Part shown: positions 1 through 9,618 of the stretch, piece by piece
Numbering within the stretch: the stretch's first letter is position 1
Layout: every line of letters starts with the position of its first letter
NCBI GenBank assembly: GCA_965208275.1
Contig: OZ242331.1
Span: 3,100,001 to 3,164,000, forward strand
DNA from: Bin5 sp022827195
Lineage (GTDB): Bacteria; Chloroflexota; Anaerolineae; Caldilineales; Caldilineaceae
Length of the DNA: 64,000 nt
Reading direction: 5' to 3'
Program-made: the position numbers and the translations under genes
The notes under the pieces: model-generated
The model's input: the letters and a program-made list of their open reading frames with translations, nothing else
Database searches by the model: none
Told to the model about the DNA's origin: nothing

Positions 1-222
1 CGACTCGGCCGGCGTTGGTGTGGGCAGTTTAGCGTCGGTCGGCGTTGGTGTGGGCAGTTCGGCGTCCGTCGGCGTCGGGAAGGGCGTAAAGGATTCCTCG
101 ACTTCGATCTTGTCCGGCGCGGACGCGACCGACTCCGCCTGGGTGGCGGGACCTGTCGGCGCGCCGCAGGACGCGAGCAGCAGCAGCAGGGCCGGAGCGA
201 AAACCAGCGAAAGACGTTGCAT
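1..222 (-). CDS. lipoprotein, N-terminal part (runs off window start)
   Basis: Reading leftward from an ATG at 220-222 gives a hydrophobic signal segment (MQRLSL...LLLLLASCGAP) with a clear lipobox, LASC, so the mature protein should be lipid-anchored outside the cytoplasmic membrane. The lipobox is followed by an acidic stretch and then by near-identical PTPTDAxL units, a Pro/Thr-rich spacer typical of surface lipoproteins in this group. The remainder lies outside the window, so the functional domain is unknown. It follows the ABC transporter genes on the same strand with a gap of about 170 bases, so it may or may not share their transcript. Confidence 0.7.
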   Translation of the reverse strand, partial: MQRLSLVFAPALLLLLASCGAPTGPATQAESVASAPDKIEVEESFTPFPTPTDAELPTPTPTDAKLPTPTPAES

Positions 223-394
223 TGGCGTTGAGGGCGCTACCAATTCGCCAAGTGGGCGGATTCCGTAAACCCTCACCTCACGATCCGATGAACAGTTTAC
301 CGCCTTTCACCGGGTGAGCCAACACGGTTTCAAGGGCGCCGGTCCAGAATTGGAGAGATCACGCTCTGGCGGGTGCAAAAGGGAGTTGCAGAGT

Positions 395-1261
395 TCAGAA
401 TTTCAGTGCGCCCTCTGTCAGGCCGCGCTGGATTCGCCGGTGAAAGAGAATGTAAATGAAAATGGGAGGCCAAGCGGCCAGTGAAAGGGCCGCGACCTGC
501 AGGCTCCACAGGCTCACGTATCTGCCTTCAAAGTGCATGATGCCGAGCGGAATCGTGCGCAAAGTGTGCTTCTGCAGGTAGATGAGAGGCCAGAGAAAAT
601 CATTCCAAAAGAAGACGAAATAGAAGATGGTCATTGTGGCGATTGCCGGCATTGCCAATGGGACCATGACGAGGCGCAGAATTTGAAACTCTCTGGCGCC
701 GTCCACTCGGGCGGCATCCTCCAATTCGGGCGGAATTGACATAAAGTAGGCGCGGATGAAGATGATTGCGAGCGATGACCAGCTCATGTACGTGAGTATG
801 ACGGCGAGCGGGTTGTTGAGGAAGGCGATCGGCAGTCGTAGCGCCACAGCCCAAGACTCGAGTATGGCCATCAGCTTGAAGCTGGGCACCATGAGCGCCT
901 GGGTCGGAACGGCCATGCCGACGAGAAAATAGACAAAGAGCGAGCGGTTGGCGGCGAAATGATAGCGAGCGAGACCGTACGCGGCGGTGGTAGAGACGGA
1001 TATGATGCCGATAACCGAGGCGACGGCGATAAAGAGACTGTTGGCGTAAAGCCGGGCAAAATTTCCCTTCTGCCAGGCCTCGGCGACATTGGCGAATGAG
1101 ATGCGGGAGGGCAGGCCGAAAGGAGATAGCATCACCTCTTCATTCGTTTTGAGTGAGGTGTAAGACATCCACGTAAGAGGATAGAGGATGCTGACGGCTG
1201 CGACAATCAGAATGAGGTAGAAAAGAAGCCTGACCGGCAGGCTGAGTTCGCGAAAGACCAT
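395..1261 (-). CDS. carbohydrate ABC transporter permease, MalG type
   Basis: This 288-residue integral membrane protein is a CUT1-family sugar permease of the MalG/inner-membrane component type. It has an N-terminal helix, four or five further hydrophobic segments, and the cytoplasmic EAA loop (ELEDAARVDGAREFQ) that docks on the ATPase. The C-terminus ends in GLTEGALKF, close to the usual GLTxGAVKG of the family. It lies 10 bases downstream of the partner permease and should form a heterodimer with it. No ATPase gene is nearby, so a shared MsmX/UgpC-like ATPase encoded elsewhere is likely. The substrate cannot be told from sequence. Confidence 0.93.
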   Translation of the reverse strand: MVFRELSLPVRLLFYLILIVAAVSILYPLTWMSYTSLKTNEEVMLSPFGLPSRISFANVAEAWQKGNFARLYANSLFIAVASVIGIISVSTTAAYGLARYHFAANRSLFVYFLVGMAVPTQALMVPSFKLMAILESWAVALRLPIAFLNNPLAVILTYMSWSSLAIIFIRAYFMSIPPELEDAARVDGAREFQILRLVMVPLAMPAIATMTIFYFVFFWNDFLWPLIYLQKHTLRTIPLGIMHFEGRYVSLWSLQVAALSLAAWPPIFIYILFHRRIQRGLTEGALKF

Positions 1262-1271
1262 TGCGGGTGCC

Positions 1272-2235
1272 TCAGGAGGTTACGGCTCCCCTGCCGGCGC
1301 GGGCAAGCGAGAATTGCAGGGTCGACATGGCTAAGATAATGAGAACAAGCACGAGGGCGATGGCTGTGGCATAGCCGTGCTGGGTGCGGGCGCCGCCGAG
1401 GCCTAGCTGATATATGTAGGTAACCACGGTTTCGGAGCTGTGGTAGGGTCCGCCGCCGGTGAGCGTGTAAACCACAACGGGGTCGAATCCGCCGCCGGTG
1501 GTCGAAGACCCGCATTGCGCTGATCGATGTGATGACGGCCGCGACGACGAGGACCTCGCGCAGGAGAGGGATGGTAATGCGGGTTGACAGCTGCCAGGGG
1601 CTGGCGCCGTCGAGCCGTGCACTCTCTTGCAACTCTCGGGGGATGGCCTGGAGTCCGGCGATCAGCAGGAACATGGTGAAGCCGAAGTCGCGCCATATGT
1701 GGACGGCAATTACGACGAAGACATTGAGCGTTGTCGTACCGAGCCAACCGTACTTCGGACCGTCGAGGCCAATCGAGCGCAGTAGGATGTCGACAATTCC
1801 CAGAGTCGGGTCGAGAAGGAAGTTGAAGAGTATGCCGACGACAACCAGCGAGATCACAAAGGGGACGAAAAAAATTGAACGGAACAACCTGGCGAAGCGC
1901 GGTCCGGACTCCAGGATGATGGCGAAGAGGAGGGCGATTCCGACCTGAAATATGAGGCAGCAGATGACGAAGAGGAAGCTGTTGCGCAAGGCGACCCAAA
2001 AGAACTCGTCCCCTGCCATCTGGATGAAGTTTTCGAGCCCCGTGAATCTGAGGGTTGCGAAGTTGATTCCGGTCCAGTCGGTAAAGCCGATAACGACTGT
2101 ACCGAATAGAGGCAGGATCAAAAAAAAGGTGTAGAAGAAGAAGGCGGGCGCTATGAGGAGCAGGGCGAAGCGTCCGTCATAGCGACCCGTGCGCGGGCCG
2201 CGGCTCGAACCTCGCGTGAGCGGAGTGCGCCGCAT
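1272..2235 (-). pseudogene. carbohydrate ABC transporter permease, MalF type, frameshifted
   Basis: This is the upstream MalF-type partner permease. The ATG at 2233-2235 is preceded by AGGAGGAGGG. The N-terminal part reads well through the EAA loop (LQESARLDGASPWQ) to SAMRVFD, then the frame is lost. The other frame continues with FDPVVVYTLTGGGPYHSS to the stop at 1272. A 19-base segment (1488-1506) repeats flanking sequence. Removing it leaves 945 bases, exactly 315 codons, and restores the normal family sequence RVFDPVVVYTLTGGGP. As written, the gene cannot make a full permease. It may be a genuine slippage mutation, a phase-variable state or an assembly error. Confidence 0.82.
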
Positions 2236-2284
2236 CCCTCCTCCTTCTACAGCAAGACCGATACCAGTTGCAGGGGCGGAGAGG

Positions 2285-3655
2285 CTACATCCGCTCCTCA
2301 CGCCAGTCAAGCACGAGGTTTTCGGCTCGTTCGGCGGCCTCGACAGGTGATAGCGCGCCGCTGAGCACGCCGCTTGAGCCGTGCCAAAGAATCTCCTGGC
2401 CGATATTGTAGTCTATGGCACGCTCGATCATGATGGTCAAAGCGGGTGCGTTGTCGAGCAGTTCGACGAGCAGGGCTGACTCGGGCCGCAGGTTTTCCAT
2501 CGGTGTGGAGAGCGGCATAGGCGGCGCCTCGCCGGGCATGTAGTTGTACCAGATTCTGTGGGGCTCTTCCGACTGCAAATACCACTTGACGAACTCCTGG
2601 GCTTCGGCAGGATGCTCCGATTCCCTGGGCACGATCAGTGTGCGGGCGTTGAAGGAGACCTCATTTGCGTTGCTCTCGGCAATATCGTCGATGGCCGGCA
2701 TGAGCATGAACTTGAGGTCGATTTCAGCATCAACATTGGCGAACCAGTCGCCCAGCAGCCAGCCTCCGGTCTGGAAGAAGGCGCCGTCGCCGCGGAAGAG
2801 CTTGCCGAAGGCAATGGGATAGTCGTCGGAGAGTACGCCCCTGGAGAAGTACTCCTTATCAAGAAGCTCCCTGATCAGCTCCCAAACGCGTACGCCGTTC
2901 GGATCGGTGAATCGTTTCTCTGACTCGTGCTCGACATAGAGGCCGCGCAGGAAGAGATCGACCGAGCCCTTGACGCCAAAGGTCCTGATGTAGAGATGCT
3001 GGGCCCAGTGGCCGCCCGGCCAGGCATTCTTTGCGCCGATCAAAACGGGCGTCACGCCGGCATCCTGGAAGGTCTGGCAAGCGTCAGTAAACGCGCTCCA
3101 GGTGGTGAGCGACGCAGGATCGACGCCGTGCTCGCCGAGAATGCCCTCATTGTAGTACATGAGGTTGGCGATGGTCATGGCCCAAGGCGCGCCCCAATAG
3201 CTGCCTCTGTAAAGGACCGAGTCGAGAGCATCAGGGTAGATGGCGCCCTTGTTTGCCTCTACGACATCGGTCAGGTCCATGAGCTGGTCGGCCTCGATGA
3301 AGGCGGAAAGGGCGCCCGGTCCGGCATCAGTCTGCAGGAAATCGGGTACGGCCCCGCCGGCGAAAGCGGTCTTTGTGGCCTGCTCGTAGGCGAGGCCGGA
3401 GAAGCCGCTGTGCGTGACTTTGATGCCGGGATGCGTTTCATTGAAACGGTCAACGATTTCATTCATCCCTTCCAATCGGGGCGAGGTCGCCATTTCAGTC
3501 CACATCTCAAGTTCGGCGGCCATTTCGTCGGGCGCATCGGCAGCCATGTCATCGGACGCTGTAGGTGCGGCTACAGGAGCGCAGGCTGCGAGCAGGCCTG
3601 CGCCGGCCGCCCCGGTCGCGGTCATGAGGAAGGTCCGTCTGCTAATCTGATTCAT
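2285..3655 (-). CDS. extracellular solute-binding lipoprotein of sugar ABC transporter
   Basis: The 456-residue protein is a family 1 extracellular solute-binding protein that delivers sugars to the two permeases downstream. It begins MNQISRRTFLM, a twin-arginine-like signal, and has lipobox LLAAC with Cys25 as the likely lipidated residue. An Ala/Asp-rich linker follows, and the mature domain starts near ELEMWTEM. The ATG at 3653-3655 is chosen because GAGGAGAAAG lies just upstream and the signal peptide starts there, although an in-frame ATG exists at 3733. The first permease starts 50 bases downstream, so one operon is likely. Confidence 0.92.
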   Translation of the reverse strand: MNQISRRTFLMTATGAAGAGLLAACAPVAAPTASDDMAADAPDEMAAELEMWTEMATSPRLEGMNEIVDRFNETHPGIKVTHSGFSGLAYEQATKTAFAGGAVPDFLQTDAGPGALSAFIEADQLMDLTDVVEANKGAIYPDALDSVLYRGSYWGAPWAMTIANLMYYNEGILGEHGVDPASLTTWSAFTDACQTFQDAGVTPVLIGAKNAWPGGHWAQHLYIRTFGVKGSVDLFLRGLYVEHESEKRFTDPNGVRVWELIRELLDKEYFSRGVLSDDYPIAFGKLFRGDGAFFQTGGWLLGDWFANVDAEIDLKFMLMPAIDDIAESNANEVSFNARTLIVPRESEHPAEAQEFVKWYLQSEEPHRIWYNYMPGEAPPMPLSTPMENLRPESALLVELLDNAPALTIMIERAIDYNIGQEILWHGSSGVLSGALSPVEAAERAENLVLDWREERM

Positions 3656-3807
3656 CGCTTTCTCCTCTGCTGATGGAATCTTGGTGGTCTGCAAATAAGC
3701 GGCGCCTCCGGCAATTACCTTGATCCATACCATGAGGCGAATCGAGGCCCTCCGGAGTTGGCCGCGTGACTGGCCGTAGAAGCCAGCCTTCCTTTGCCAA
3801 CGGCGCC

Positions 3808-3836
3808 AATATAGTTCATGGTTCGGCGGGTGTCAA
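3808..3836 (-). promoter_or_regulatory. sigma-70-like promoter for the ABC transporter operon
   Basis: On the minus strand TTGACA (3831-3836) and TATATT (3808-3813) are separated by exactly 17 bases. Transcription would start near 3800, leaving a leader of about 145 bases before the binding-protein gene. Confidence 0.6.
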
Positions 3837-3913
3837 GCGCGCCCGAATCGCCTCTCGTTGCGTGCAGGCGGCGCCTGGTAGTGAATCCATCGGTTCGGGA
3901 TGCGGTTCCCTGC

Positions 3914-3941
3914 TTGTCATCCTCTGTTCTAATGTTACAAT
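3914..3941 (+). promoter_or_regulatory. sigma-70-like promoter for the MFS gene
   Basis: TTGTCA (3914-3919) and TACAAT (3936-3941) are 16 bases apart, 40 bases before the MFS start codon. It is divergent from the ABC operon promoter about 80 bases away. Confidence 0.5.
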
Positions 3942-3980
3942 CAGCGGGACGCGCCTGCCCACAAAGGAACGGACCATTTC

Positions 3981-5198
3981 ATGACAGCAAGACCGGACCG
4001 CCTCGCAAACCTGGCCGCAGCCTACAGCGACCCACCGGAAGGGACGGAGTTTCAGACCAGTGAAGTGCTCACCATCGCCACGGGACACTTTGTTCACGAC
4101 ATCTTCACCGCGTTCCTTCCGCCTTTGCTGCCCCGCATACGTGAAAAACTGGCGATCGACTACGCGGCGCTCGGCGCCCTGAATGTCTTCCTTCTGATTC
4201 CGAGCCTGCTGCAACCGTTCATCGGTTATGCGGCCGATAAGATCAGTCTGCGCTACCTTGTCATCATCGCGCCGGCTTTGACGGCGACGATGTGCAGCCT
4301 GCTGGGCGTGGCGGACAGCTACGTCGTGATGGCTCTTCTGCTGTTCGTAGTCGGCATAAGCACGGCCGTGTTTCATGCGCCGGCCCCCGCAATGATTGGT
4401 CGTATCTCGGGGAACCGCGTGGGGACAGGCATGAGCTTCTTTATGGCGTCGGGTGAGCTGGGCCGGACGGTGGGGCCGGTCGTTGTGCTTGTGGGGATCG
4501 CCTGGTTCGGCTTGGAGGGCATCTGGCGGATGGCTGCCCTCGGTTGGCTGGCATCGGCGTTCCTCTTCTGGCGGCTGCACAAGGTTTCGGCACGCCCCGC
4601 GCAGGGGCGAGGGCTTTCGCTGCGGCAGATGCTGCCGGACGCGCGTCGCGTCTTTACGCCTCTCATGTGGATCATGTCGACGCGGGCCTTCTTGTCGATC
4701 GCGATGACGACCTATCTGCCGATCTTCATGCAGGATGAGATGGGTTACGATTTCAATGATGCAGCGCTGTCGCTGGCCCTGCTTGAGGGGGCCGGTGTGG
4801 TCGGCGCGCTGAGTATGGGAACGGCAAGCGACTGGTTTGGGCGCAGACGCATCCTAGCGGCACTCTTCCTGGCGGCGCCCTTCCTCTGTTTCGGATTTCT
4901 GAACAGTTCCGGCTGGCTGGCTTTAGTCTATCTCATCCCGCTGGGGTTCGTGACGATATCGCCGCAACCTGTGATGCTGGCGGTGGTGCAGGACTCCTTC
5001 AGCGAGAACCGGGCCCTGGCCAACGGTATTTTTCTGATGGCCAACTTCGTCATCCGCTCGCCCGCGCTGTGGTTGCTGGGCGGACTGGCGGACAGATTCG
5101 GTCTTTCAACCGCATTTCTGATCAGCGCAGTACTGGCTCTTGCCACCGCCCCCGCCGTCTTCTGGCTGCCGAAACGGCAGCGGCAAGAATCGGGCTAG
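3981..5198 (+). CDS. MFS transporter, fosmidomycin-resistance-like
   Basis: A 405-residue polytopic protein with about twelve hydrophobic segments and the major facilitator motif region between helices 2 and 3 (GYAADKISLRYLV) and again in the second half (GTASDWFGRRRIL). The opening region, ATGHFVHDIFTAFLPPLLP, resembles Fsr/fosmidomycin-resistance-type exporters, where His and Asp occur in helix 1. It is likely a proton-driven exporter or nutrient carrier. It stands alone on the plus strand, convergent with dgkA with only 7 bases between stop codons. The substrate is not predictable. Confidence 0.88.
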   Translation: MTARPDRLANLAAAYSDPPEGTEFQTSEVLTIATGHFVHDIFTAFLPPLLPRIREKLAIDYAALGALNVFLLIPSLLQPFIGYAADKISLRYLVIIAPALTATMCSLLGVADSYVVMALLLFVVGISTAVFHAPAPAMIGRISGNRVGTGMSFFMASGELGRTVGPVVVLVGIAWFGLEGIWRMAALGWLASAFLFWRLHKVSARPAQGRGLSLRQMLPDARRVFTPLMWIMSTRAFLSIAMTTYLPIFMQDEMGYDFNDAALSLALLEGAGVVGALSMGTASDWFGRRRILAALFLAAPFLCFGFLNSSGWLALVYLIPLGFVTISPQPVMLAVVQDSFSENRALANGIFLMANFVIRSPALWLLGGLADRFGLSTAFLISAVLALATAPAVFWLPKRQRQESG

Positions 5199-5205
5199 AA
5201 AAGAC

Positions 5206-5583
5206 TCAAAGGATGAACTGCCAGAGGCGCGGCAGAAAGATGAACAGGCCCGTGACCACACTGCCCGCTGCTGCCACCAGGATCGCAGCCGCGGCCGTGT
5301 CCTTGGCGGTCTTTGCCAGGGGATGTATTGACGGCGAGGCGAGATCGACAACGGCTTCGATGGCGGTGTTCAGAAGCTCAAGCGCAATGACCATGGCGAT
5401 GAGCGCGGCGATGAGAGCCCACTCGAAACGGCTGATTCGCAGGACGAGCCCTGCGGCGACGACGAGCGCGGCGATTGCGACGTGAATGCGGAGATTGGGT
5501 TGGCTGCGCGCAGCATGAATAAGCCCGGAGAGCGCGAAGGCAAGACTCTGGCGAAGATTTCTGGCGCGTGCAGGCGTCTCCAT
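5206..5583 (-). CDS. dgkA: diacylglycerol kinase / undecaprenol kinase family membrane protein
   Basis: This 125-residue integral membrane kinase has the family signature ELLNTAIEAVVDL around residues 68-80 and AKDTAAAAILV, with three hydrophobic helices. The family phosphorylates diacylglycerol or undecaprenol with ATP and so recycles membrane lipid intermediates. It starts three bases downstream of the ybeY stop, and a ybeY-dgkA pair is a well-known conserved arrangement in Gram-positive-type genomes. Length and motifs are complete. Lipid specificity (DAG versus undecaprenol) cannot be decided from sequence alone. Confidence 0.92.
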   Translation of the reverse strand: METPARARNLRQSLAFALSGLIHAARSQPNLRIHVAIAALVVAAGLVLRISRFEWALIAALIAMVIALELLNTAIEAVVDLASPSIHPLAKTAKDTAAAAILVAAAGSVVTGLFIFLPRLWQFIL

Positions 5584-5586
5584 TTC

Positions 5587-6093
5587 TCAGTCCTGGGCCG
5601 AGACCCGGGCCGTAAGGTCTTCGCGGGTCAGTCCTGCGAGGATGTGCGCCTGCTCGCGCCACATGGCCGCACGGCTCTCCTCTGAATCGTGGTCAAATCC
5701 GAGCAGGTGCAGGGTGCCGTGGACAACCAGCAACTGCAGTTCTGCAGCCAGCGAGTGGCCGAACCGCCGCGCCTGGCGTGCCGCGTATGGGAATGCCAGA
5801 AACAGGTCGCCCAAATCGGAAGCCAGTTCGGCGGCCAGCGCCTGTGGCAATTCGGCCCGGGACGAGGACCCTTCCTGGATGGCGAAACTGAGCACATCGG
5901 TCGGCGCGTCCTGGCCGCGGTAGACGCGATTGTGATGCTGCACGACAGTGTCGTCCACGACCTGGATCGAAATGACGCAGTTCGTCCGGCTGCAGGCCCG
6001 CAGCGTTGCCAGGGCAGCTTCCTCCAGCCGGGCAGCATCGACGCTGGCCTCGAACTGCTCGGCGATATGTACAAGGACATGGGCGTCTTTCAT
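5587..6093 (-). CDS. ybeY: rRNA maturation endoribonuclease YbeY
   Basis: YbeY is a zinc-dependent single-strand RNase involved in 16S rRNA 3' maturation and ribosome quality control. The metal-binding signature HGTLHLLGFDHD is present near the C-terminus and the body is typical (about 168 residues). I place the start at the ATG at 6091-6093 (MKDAHVLVHI), which matches family length. An ATG at 6148-6150 is a possible alternative. The longer open frame up to 6522 is unlikely because it runs through the promoter at 6181-6208 and into obgE. It is followed immediately by dgkA. Confidence 0.9.
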   Translation of the reverse strand: MKDAHVLVHIAEQFEASVDAARLEEAALATLRACSRTNCVISIQVVDDTVVQHHNRVYRGQDAPTDVLSFAIQEGSSSRAELPQALAAELASDLGDLFLAFPYAARQARRFGHSLAAELQLLVVHGTLHLLGFDHDSEESRAAMWREQAHILAGLTREDLTARVSAQD

Positions 6094-6180
6094 CAGTGTC
6101 GGATCGCAGTGTAAGCAGGCTCCCGAAGCGCCGAGAATGCGCACGGTCATAACCTGGCCGCGATGGCATGAGCCCGTCCC

Positions 6181-6242
6181 ATTATAGCCCCCGGCGTGAA
6201 TGGGGCAATATATTGCCGAAGCGAGATCGCCTCCGCTAGAAT
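6181..6242. promoter_or_regulatory. back-to-back divergent promoters for ybeY and obgE around a palindrome
   Basis: Minus strand: TTGCCC (6203-6208), 16 bases, TATAAT (6181-6186), reading toward ybeY. Plus strand: TTGCCG (6213-6218), 18 bases, TAGAAT (6237-6242), reading toward obgE. The two -35 boxes sit in the arms of a perfect 14-base palindrome, GGCAATATATTGCC (6204-6217). A protein binding this palindrome would affect both promoters. No dedicated regulator is evident in the window. Confidence 0.55.
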
Positions 6243-6309
6243 AGAGGCGGCCGCCCAGCCGCAGGTGGGACCGGCGGCCAATTTGAACCAGCCTTGAGCG
6301 GGAAGCGAA

Positions 6310-7596
6310 ATGTTCTTTGATCGAGCTAAAATCCATGTGCAGGCGGGTGCCGGGGGGAACGGAATCGTCGCTTTCCGGCGCGAGAAATTCGTGCCCAAGG
6401 GCGGTCCGGCAGGTGGGACCGGCGGACGCGGCGGCGACGTCTACGTCATTGCCGATTCCGACTTGAACACGCTGCATTCGTTTCAGCGCAAAGTCCACTT
6501 CCGCGCCGGGCGGGGACGACATGGCGGCGGAAATCAGAAGGCGGGCGCAACCGGCGAGGACCTGCTGATTCCGGTGCCGGTTGGGACGGTCGTACGTATC
6601 GCGGAGAGCGATACTGTGCTGGCTGACCTCGTGCGTGCGGATGAGCGGGCGCTGGTCGCGAGGGGCGGGCGCGGCGGGCGCGGCAACGCGGCCTTCAAGA
6701 GCGGGCGCAACCGGGCGCCGCGGCTGGCCGAAAACGGCGAGGTAGGCGAAGCGCGCTGGCTAGCCTTGGAGCTGAAGATCGTTGCCGACGCGGGCATCGT
6801 GGGCGTGCCGAACGCGGGCAAGTCGACGCTGTTGAGCGTGATCAGCCAGGCCAGGCCAAAGATCGCCGAATATCCGTTCACGACAGTTGTGCCCAGCCTT
6901 GGCGTGGCGGACGTAAACCACGTTCAGATTGTATTTGCCGATATTCCCGGGCTGCTGGAGGGGGCCCACGACGGCGTTGGGCTGGGGTTGGACTTCCTGC
7001 GCCACGTCGAGCGCAGCCGTGTTCTGGTCCATCTGCTCAACGGCGCAAGTCCCGACCCGCTGGGCGACTTTGAGGTGATCAACCAGGAGATGACGCTGTT
7101 CAACCCGGCACTGGCGGAGCGCCCGCAGCTTGTTGTTCTCAATAAGATTGACCTGGCCGAGGCGCGGGCAATATGGCCTCAGCTGCAGGAAAAGCTGGCG
7201 GAGAGGGGCCATGAGCTCCACGCCATCAGCGCAGTTACCGGGGAAAACGTACAGCAGCTCCTGTACCGGGTCAAAACGTTGCTGGATGCGCTGCCAGCGG
7301 CGGATAGAACGGAGACGGTTGAGACCCTGCCGGTGCTGTCGCCCGAGGAGGATGAACGCGCGTTCAGCGTTACCCGATTGGAGCGCGATCTCTGGCTGGT
7401 CGAGGGAGTAGCGATTGAACGTGTGGCACAGATGACCAACTGGGACTACTACGAGGCGGGCATGCGATTCCAGCGCATTCTCGCGGCGACGGGAATCACC
7501 GATGCGCTACGCGAAGAGGGGATCGAAGACGGAGATCGCGTGCAGATCGGTGTAGTTGAACTGGTCTGGGGATTCGAAAACGCGTTGGGAGAGTAG
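6310..7596 (+). CDS. obgE: GTPase ObgE/CgtA
   Basis: This 428-residue Obg-family GTPase acts in late 50S ribosome assembly and stress control. The N-terminal glycine-rich Obg fold starts MFFDRAKIHVQAGAGGNGIV and includes the PKGGPAGGTGGRGGDV stretch. The G domain has P-loop GVPNAGKST, switch DIPGLLEGAHDGVGLG and NKID. A C-terminal OCT domain (about residues 340-428) is present, which not all bacterial Obg proteins carry. A weak GGGAAG precedes the ATG. nadD follows 23 bases later, a conserved neighbour, so both are probably transcribed from the promoter near 6213. Confidence 0.97.
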   Translation: MFFDRAKIHVQAGAGGNGIVAFRREKFVPKGGPAGGTGGRGGDVYVIADSDLNTLHSFQRKVHFRAGRGRHGGGNQKAGATGEDLLIPVPVGTVVRIAESDTVLADLVRADERALVARGGRGGRGNAAFKSGRNRAPRLAENGEVGEARWLALELKIVADAGIVGVPNAGKSTLLSVISQARPKIAEYPFTTVVPSLGVADVNHVQIVFADIPGLLEGAHDGVGLGLDFLRHVERSRVLVHLLNGASPDPLGDFEVINQEMTLFNPALAERPQLVVLNKIDLAEARAIWPQLQEKLAERGHELHAISAVTGENVQQLLYRVKTLLDALPAADRTETVETLPVLSPEEDERAFSVTRLERDLWLVEGVAIERVAQMTNWDYYEAGMRFQRILAATGITDALREEGIEDGDRVQIGVVELVWGFENALGE

Positions 7597-7619
7597 CTGA
7601 CATTGAGCGCGCCGGAAGG

Positions 7620-8240
<621 letters not shown>

Positions 8241-8298
8241 AAGGGGCCTGGAGAGGAGAGGAAAAGGCCCGCGGAGTCTCGCAGCCCGCGCGCATGGC

Positions 8299-9618
8299 TC
8301 ATTCGCTTTTGGTGTCGACGCGGAAGGGCAGTGGGTGCGTTTCCGATTGGACAAGCCGCGATTCATTCAAGTTGACGCCCAGCTGCTCAAGCGCCTTGAG
8401 GAACTGTGTATCCTCCAACTCGGCCAGCTGGTCGGTCGTCATGCTTCGGAGCATGTCGGCATTGGTCATCTTGATGGCGGCTGCTTGCTCGACTTCGATG
8501 TCCGGCTGGACACCTTGTCCCTTGATCAGATTGCCGTCGGGAGTCATCCAGTTGGTGACGCCGAGAAGGATAGCGGAACCGTCGCTGAGATCGAACTGGT
8601 TGAGGACGGTGCCTGTGCCGAAGGTCGTTTCACCGATAAGGACGGCGCGATCGTTTTCCTTAAGCGCGCCGGCGGTGATTTCACCGGCGCTGGCCGTTCC
8701 TTCATTGATGAGAACGATCAACGGCATCTGCCTGGCGTAACCCCAACCGCGCGAACGGTGGACAGTCTGATTGTCGTGGGCATCGGCCTCGATCAGAATC
8801 ACATCCCCCTCCGGAAGGAAGTGGCTATTCGCCTCAATCGCCTGGTGAAGGAATCCACCGGGATTGTTGCGCAGGTCCAGAATAATGCCCTGGTATGTAT
8901 TGGCTTCGGTAATCTCGCGCAAGGCGGACTCGACCTCCTTGTCGACGCCGAATGTAAACTGGGAAATGGAGACGTACGCCAATTCCGTGTTGGGAATGCC
9001 GCTCCATGCGACGCTGGGGACTTCGATTCGGTCGCGAATTATCGAAACCGTTACCGGCTCTGCGACGTCGGGACGGCGGACGGTCAAAACGACCTCTGAA
9101 TCTGCGGGCCCGCGCACGAGAAAGATAACCTGGTCAAGGGACTTTCCTTCGACCGATTCCCCATCGACTTCCAGGATGATGTCGCCGGCGAGGATTCCGG
9201 CGGACTCGGCTGGCGACCCGTTGATCGGGGCAACGATGGTGACGTTCCCTTCCTCCATCGAAACGTAGGCGCCGATTCCTTCGAAAGAGCCCTGGAGGCT
9301 GGTTTGGTGGAGTTCGACGGCGTCCGGTGACAGGAAAGTCGTGTGTCCCTCATCTCCCAATGAGGCAAGCATTCCCTCTATGGCCCCGTAGGTCATGGCG
9401 GTAAAGTCGACGCGCTCGCGGTCGACGAAATGTGCCACGACGTAGTCCCATGCCTCCCAAAAGATGCCGAATTCGGCAGGGCGTTCGCCCGCGGCCTGCA
9501 CCGAACGGATCGTGTAGCCGGACAGATTGCCGCCGACGAAGGCCAGGGCCATCAGCCATAAGATAAGGATCAACAGTGCAACGCGCCTAGCCAACGCGGT
9601 TCGGGGTACTCGTGTCAT
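8299..9618 (-). CDS. S41 family C-terminal processing protease-like protein lacking the catalytic lysine
   Basis: The 439-residue protein has an N-terminal membrane anchor (residues about 10-30), an S41 helical region, a PDZ domain (roughly 100-190, EGIGAYVSMEEGNVTIVAPI) and a protease core. The Ser of the Ser/Lys dyad is present in NEGTASAGEI. In CtpA/Tsp proteases the lysine lies in TFGKG. Here the motif is GETTFGTG, with Thr encoded at 8614-8616. It may be an inactive scaffold or chaperone-like PDZ protein, or it may use another base. ATG at 9616-9618 is taken; a GTG sits directly before it. It converges with nadD. Confidence 0.88.
   Translation of the reverse strand: MTRVPRTALARRVALLILILWLMALAFVGGNLSGYTIRSVQAAGERPAEFGIFWEAWDYVVAHFVDRERVDFTAMTYGAIEGMLASLGDEGHTTFLSPDAVELHQTSLQGSFEGIGAYVSMEEGNVTIVAPINGSPAESAGILAGDIILEVDGESVEGKSLDQVIFLVRGPADSEVVLTVRRPDVAEPVTVSIIRDRIEVPSVAWSGIPNTELAYVSISQFTFGVDKEVESALREITEANTYQGIILDLRNNPGGFLHQAIEANSHFLPEGDVILIEADAHDNQTVHRSRGWGYARQMPLIVLINEGTASAGEITAGALKENDRAVLIGETTFGTGTVLNQFDLSDGSAILLGVTNWMTPDGNLIKGQGVQPDIEVEQAAAIKMTNADMLRSMTTDQLAELEDTQFLKALEQLGVNLNESRLVQSETHPLPFRVDTKSE

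Noticed and set aside
2927..3673. 248-codon plus-strand frame inside the binding-protein gene
   Set aside because: Antisense shadow of a gene with a clear signal peptide and lipobox.
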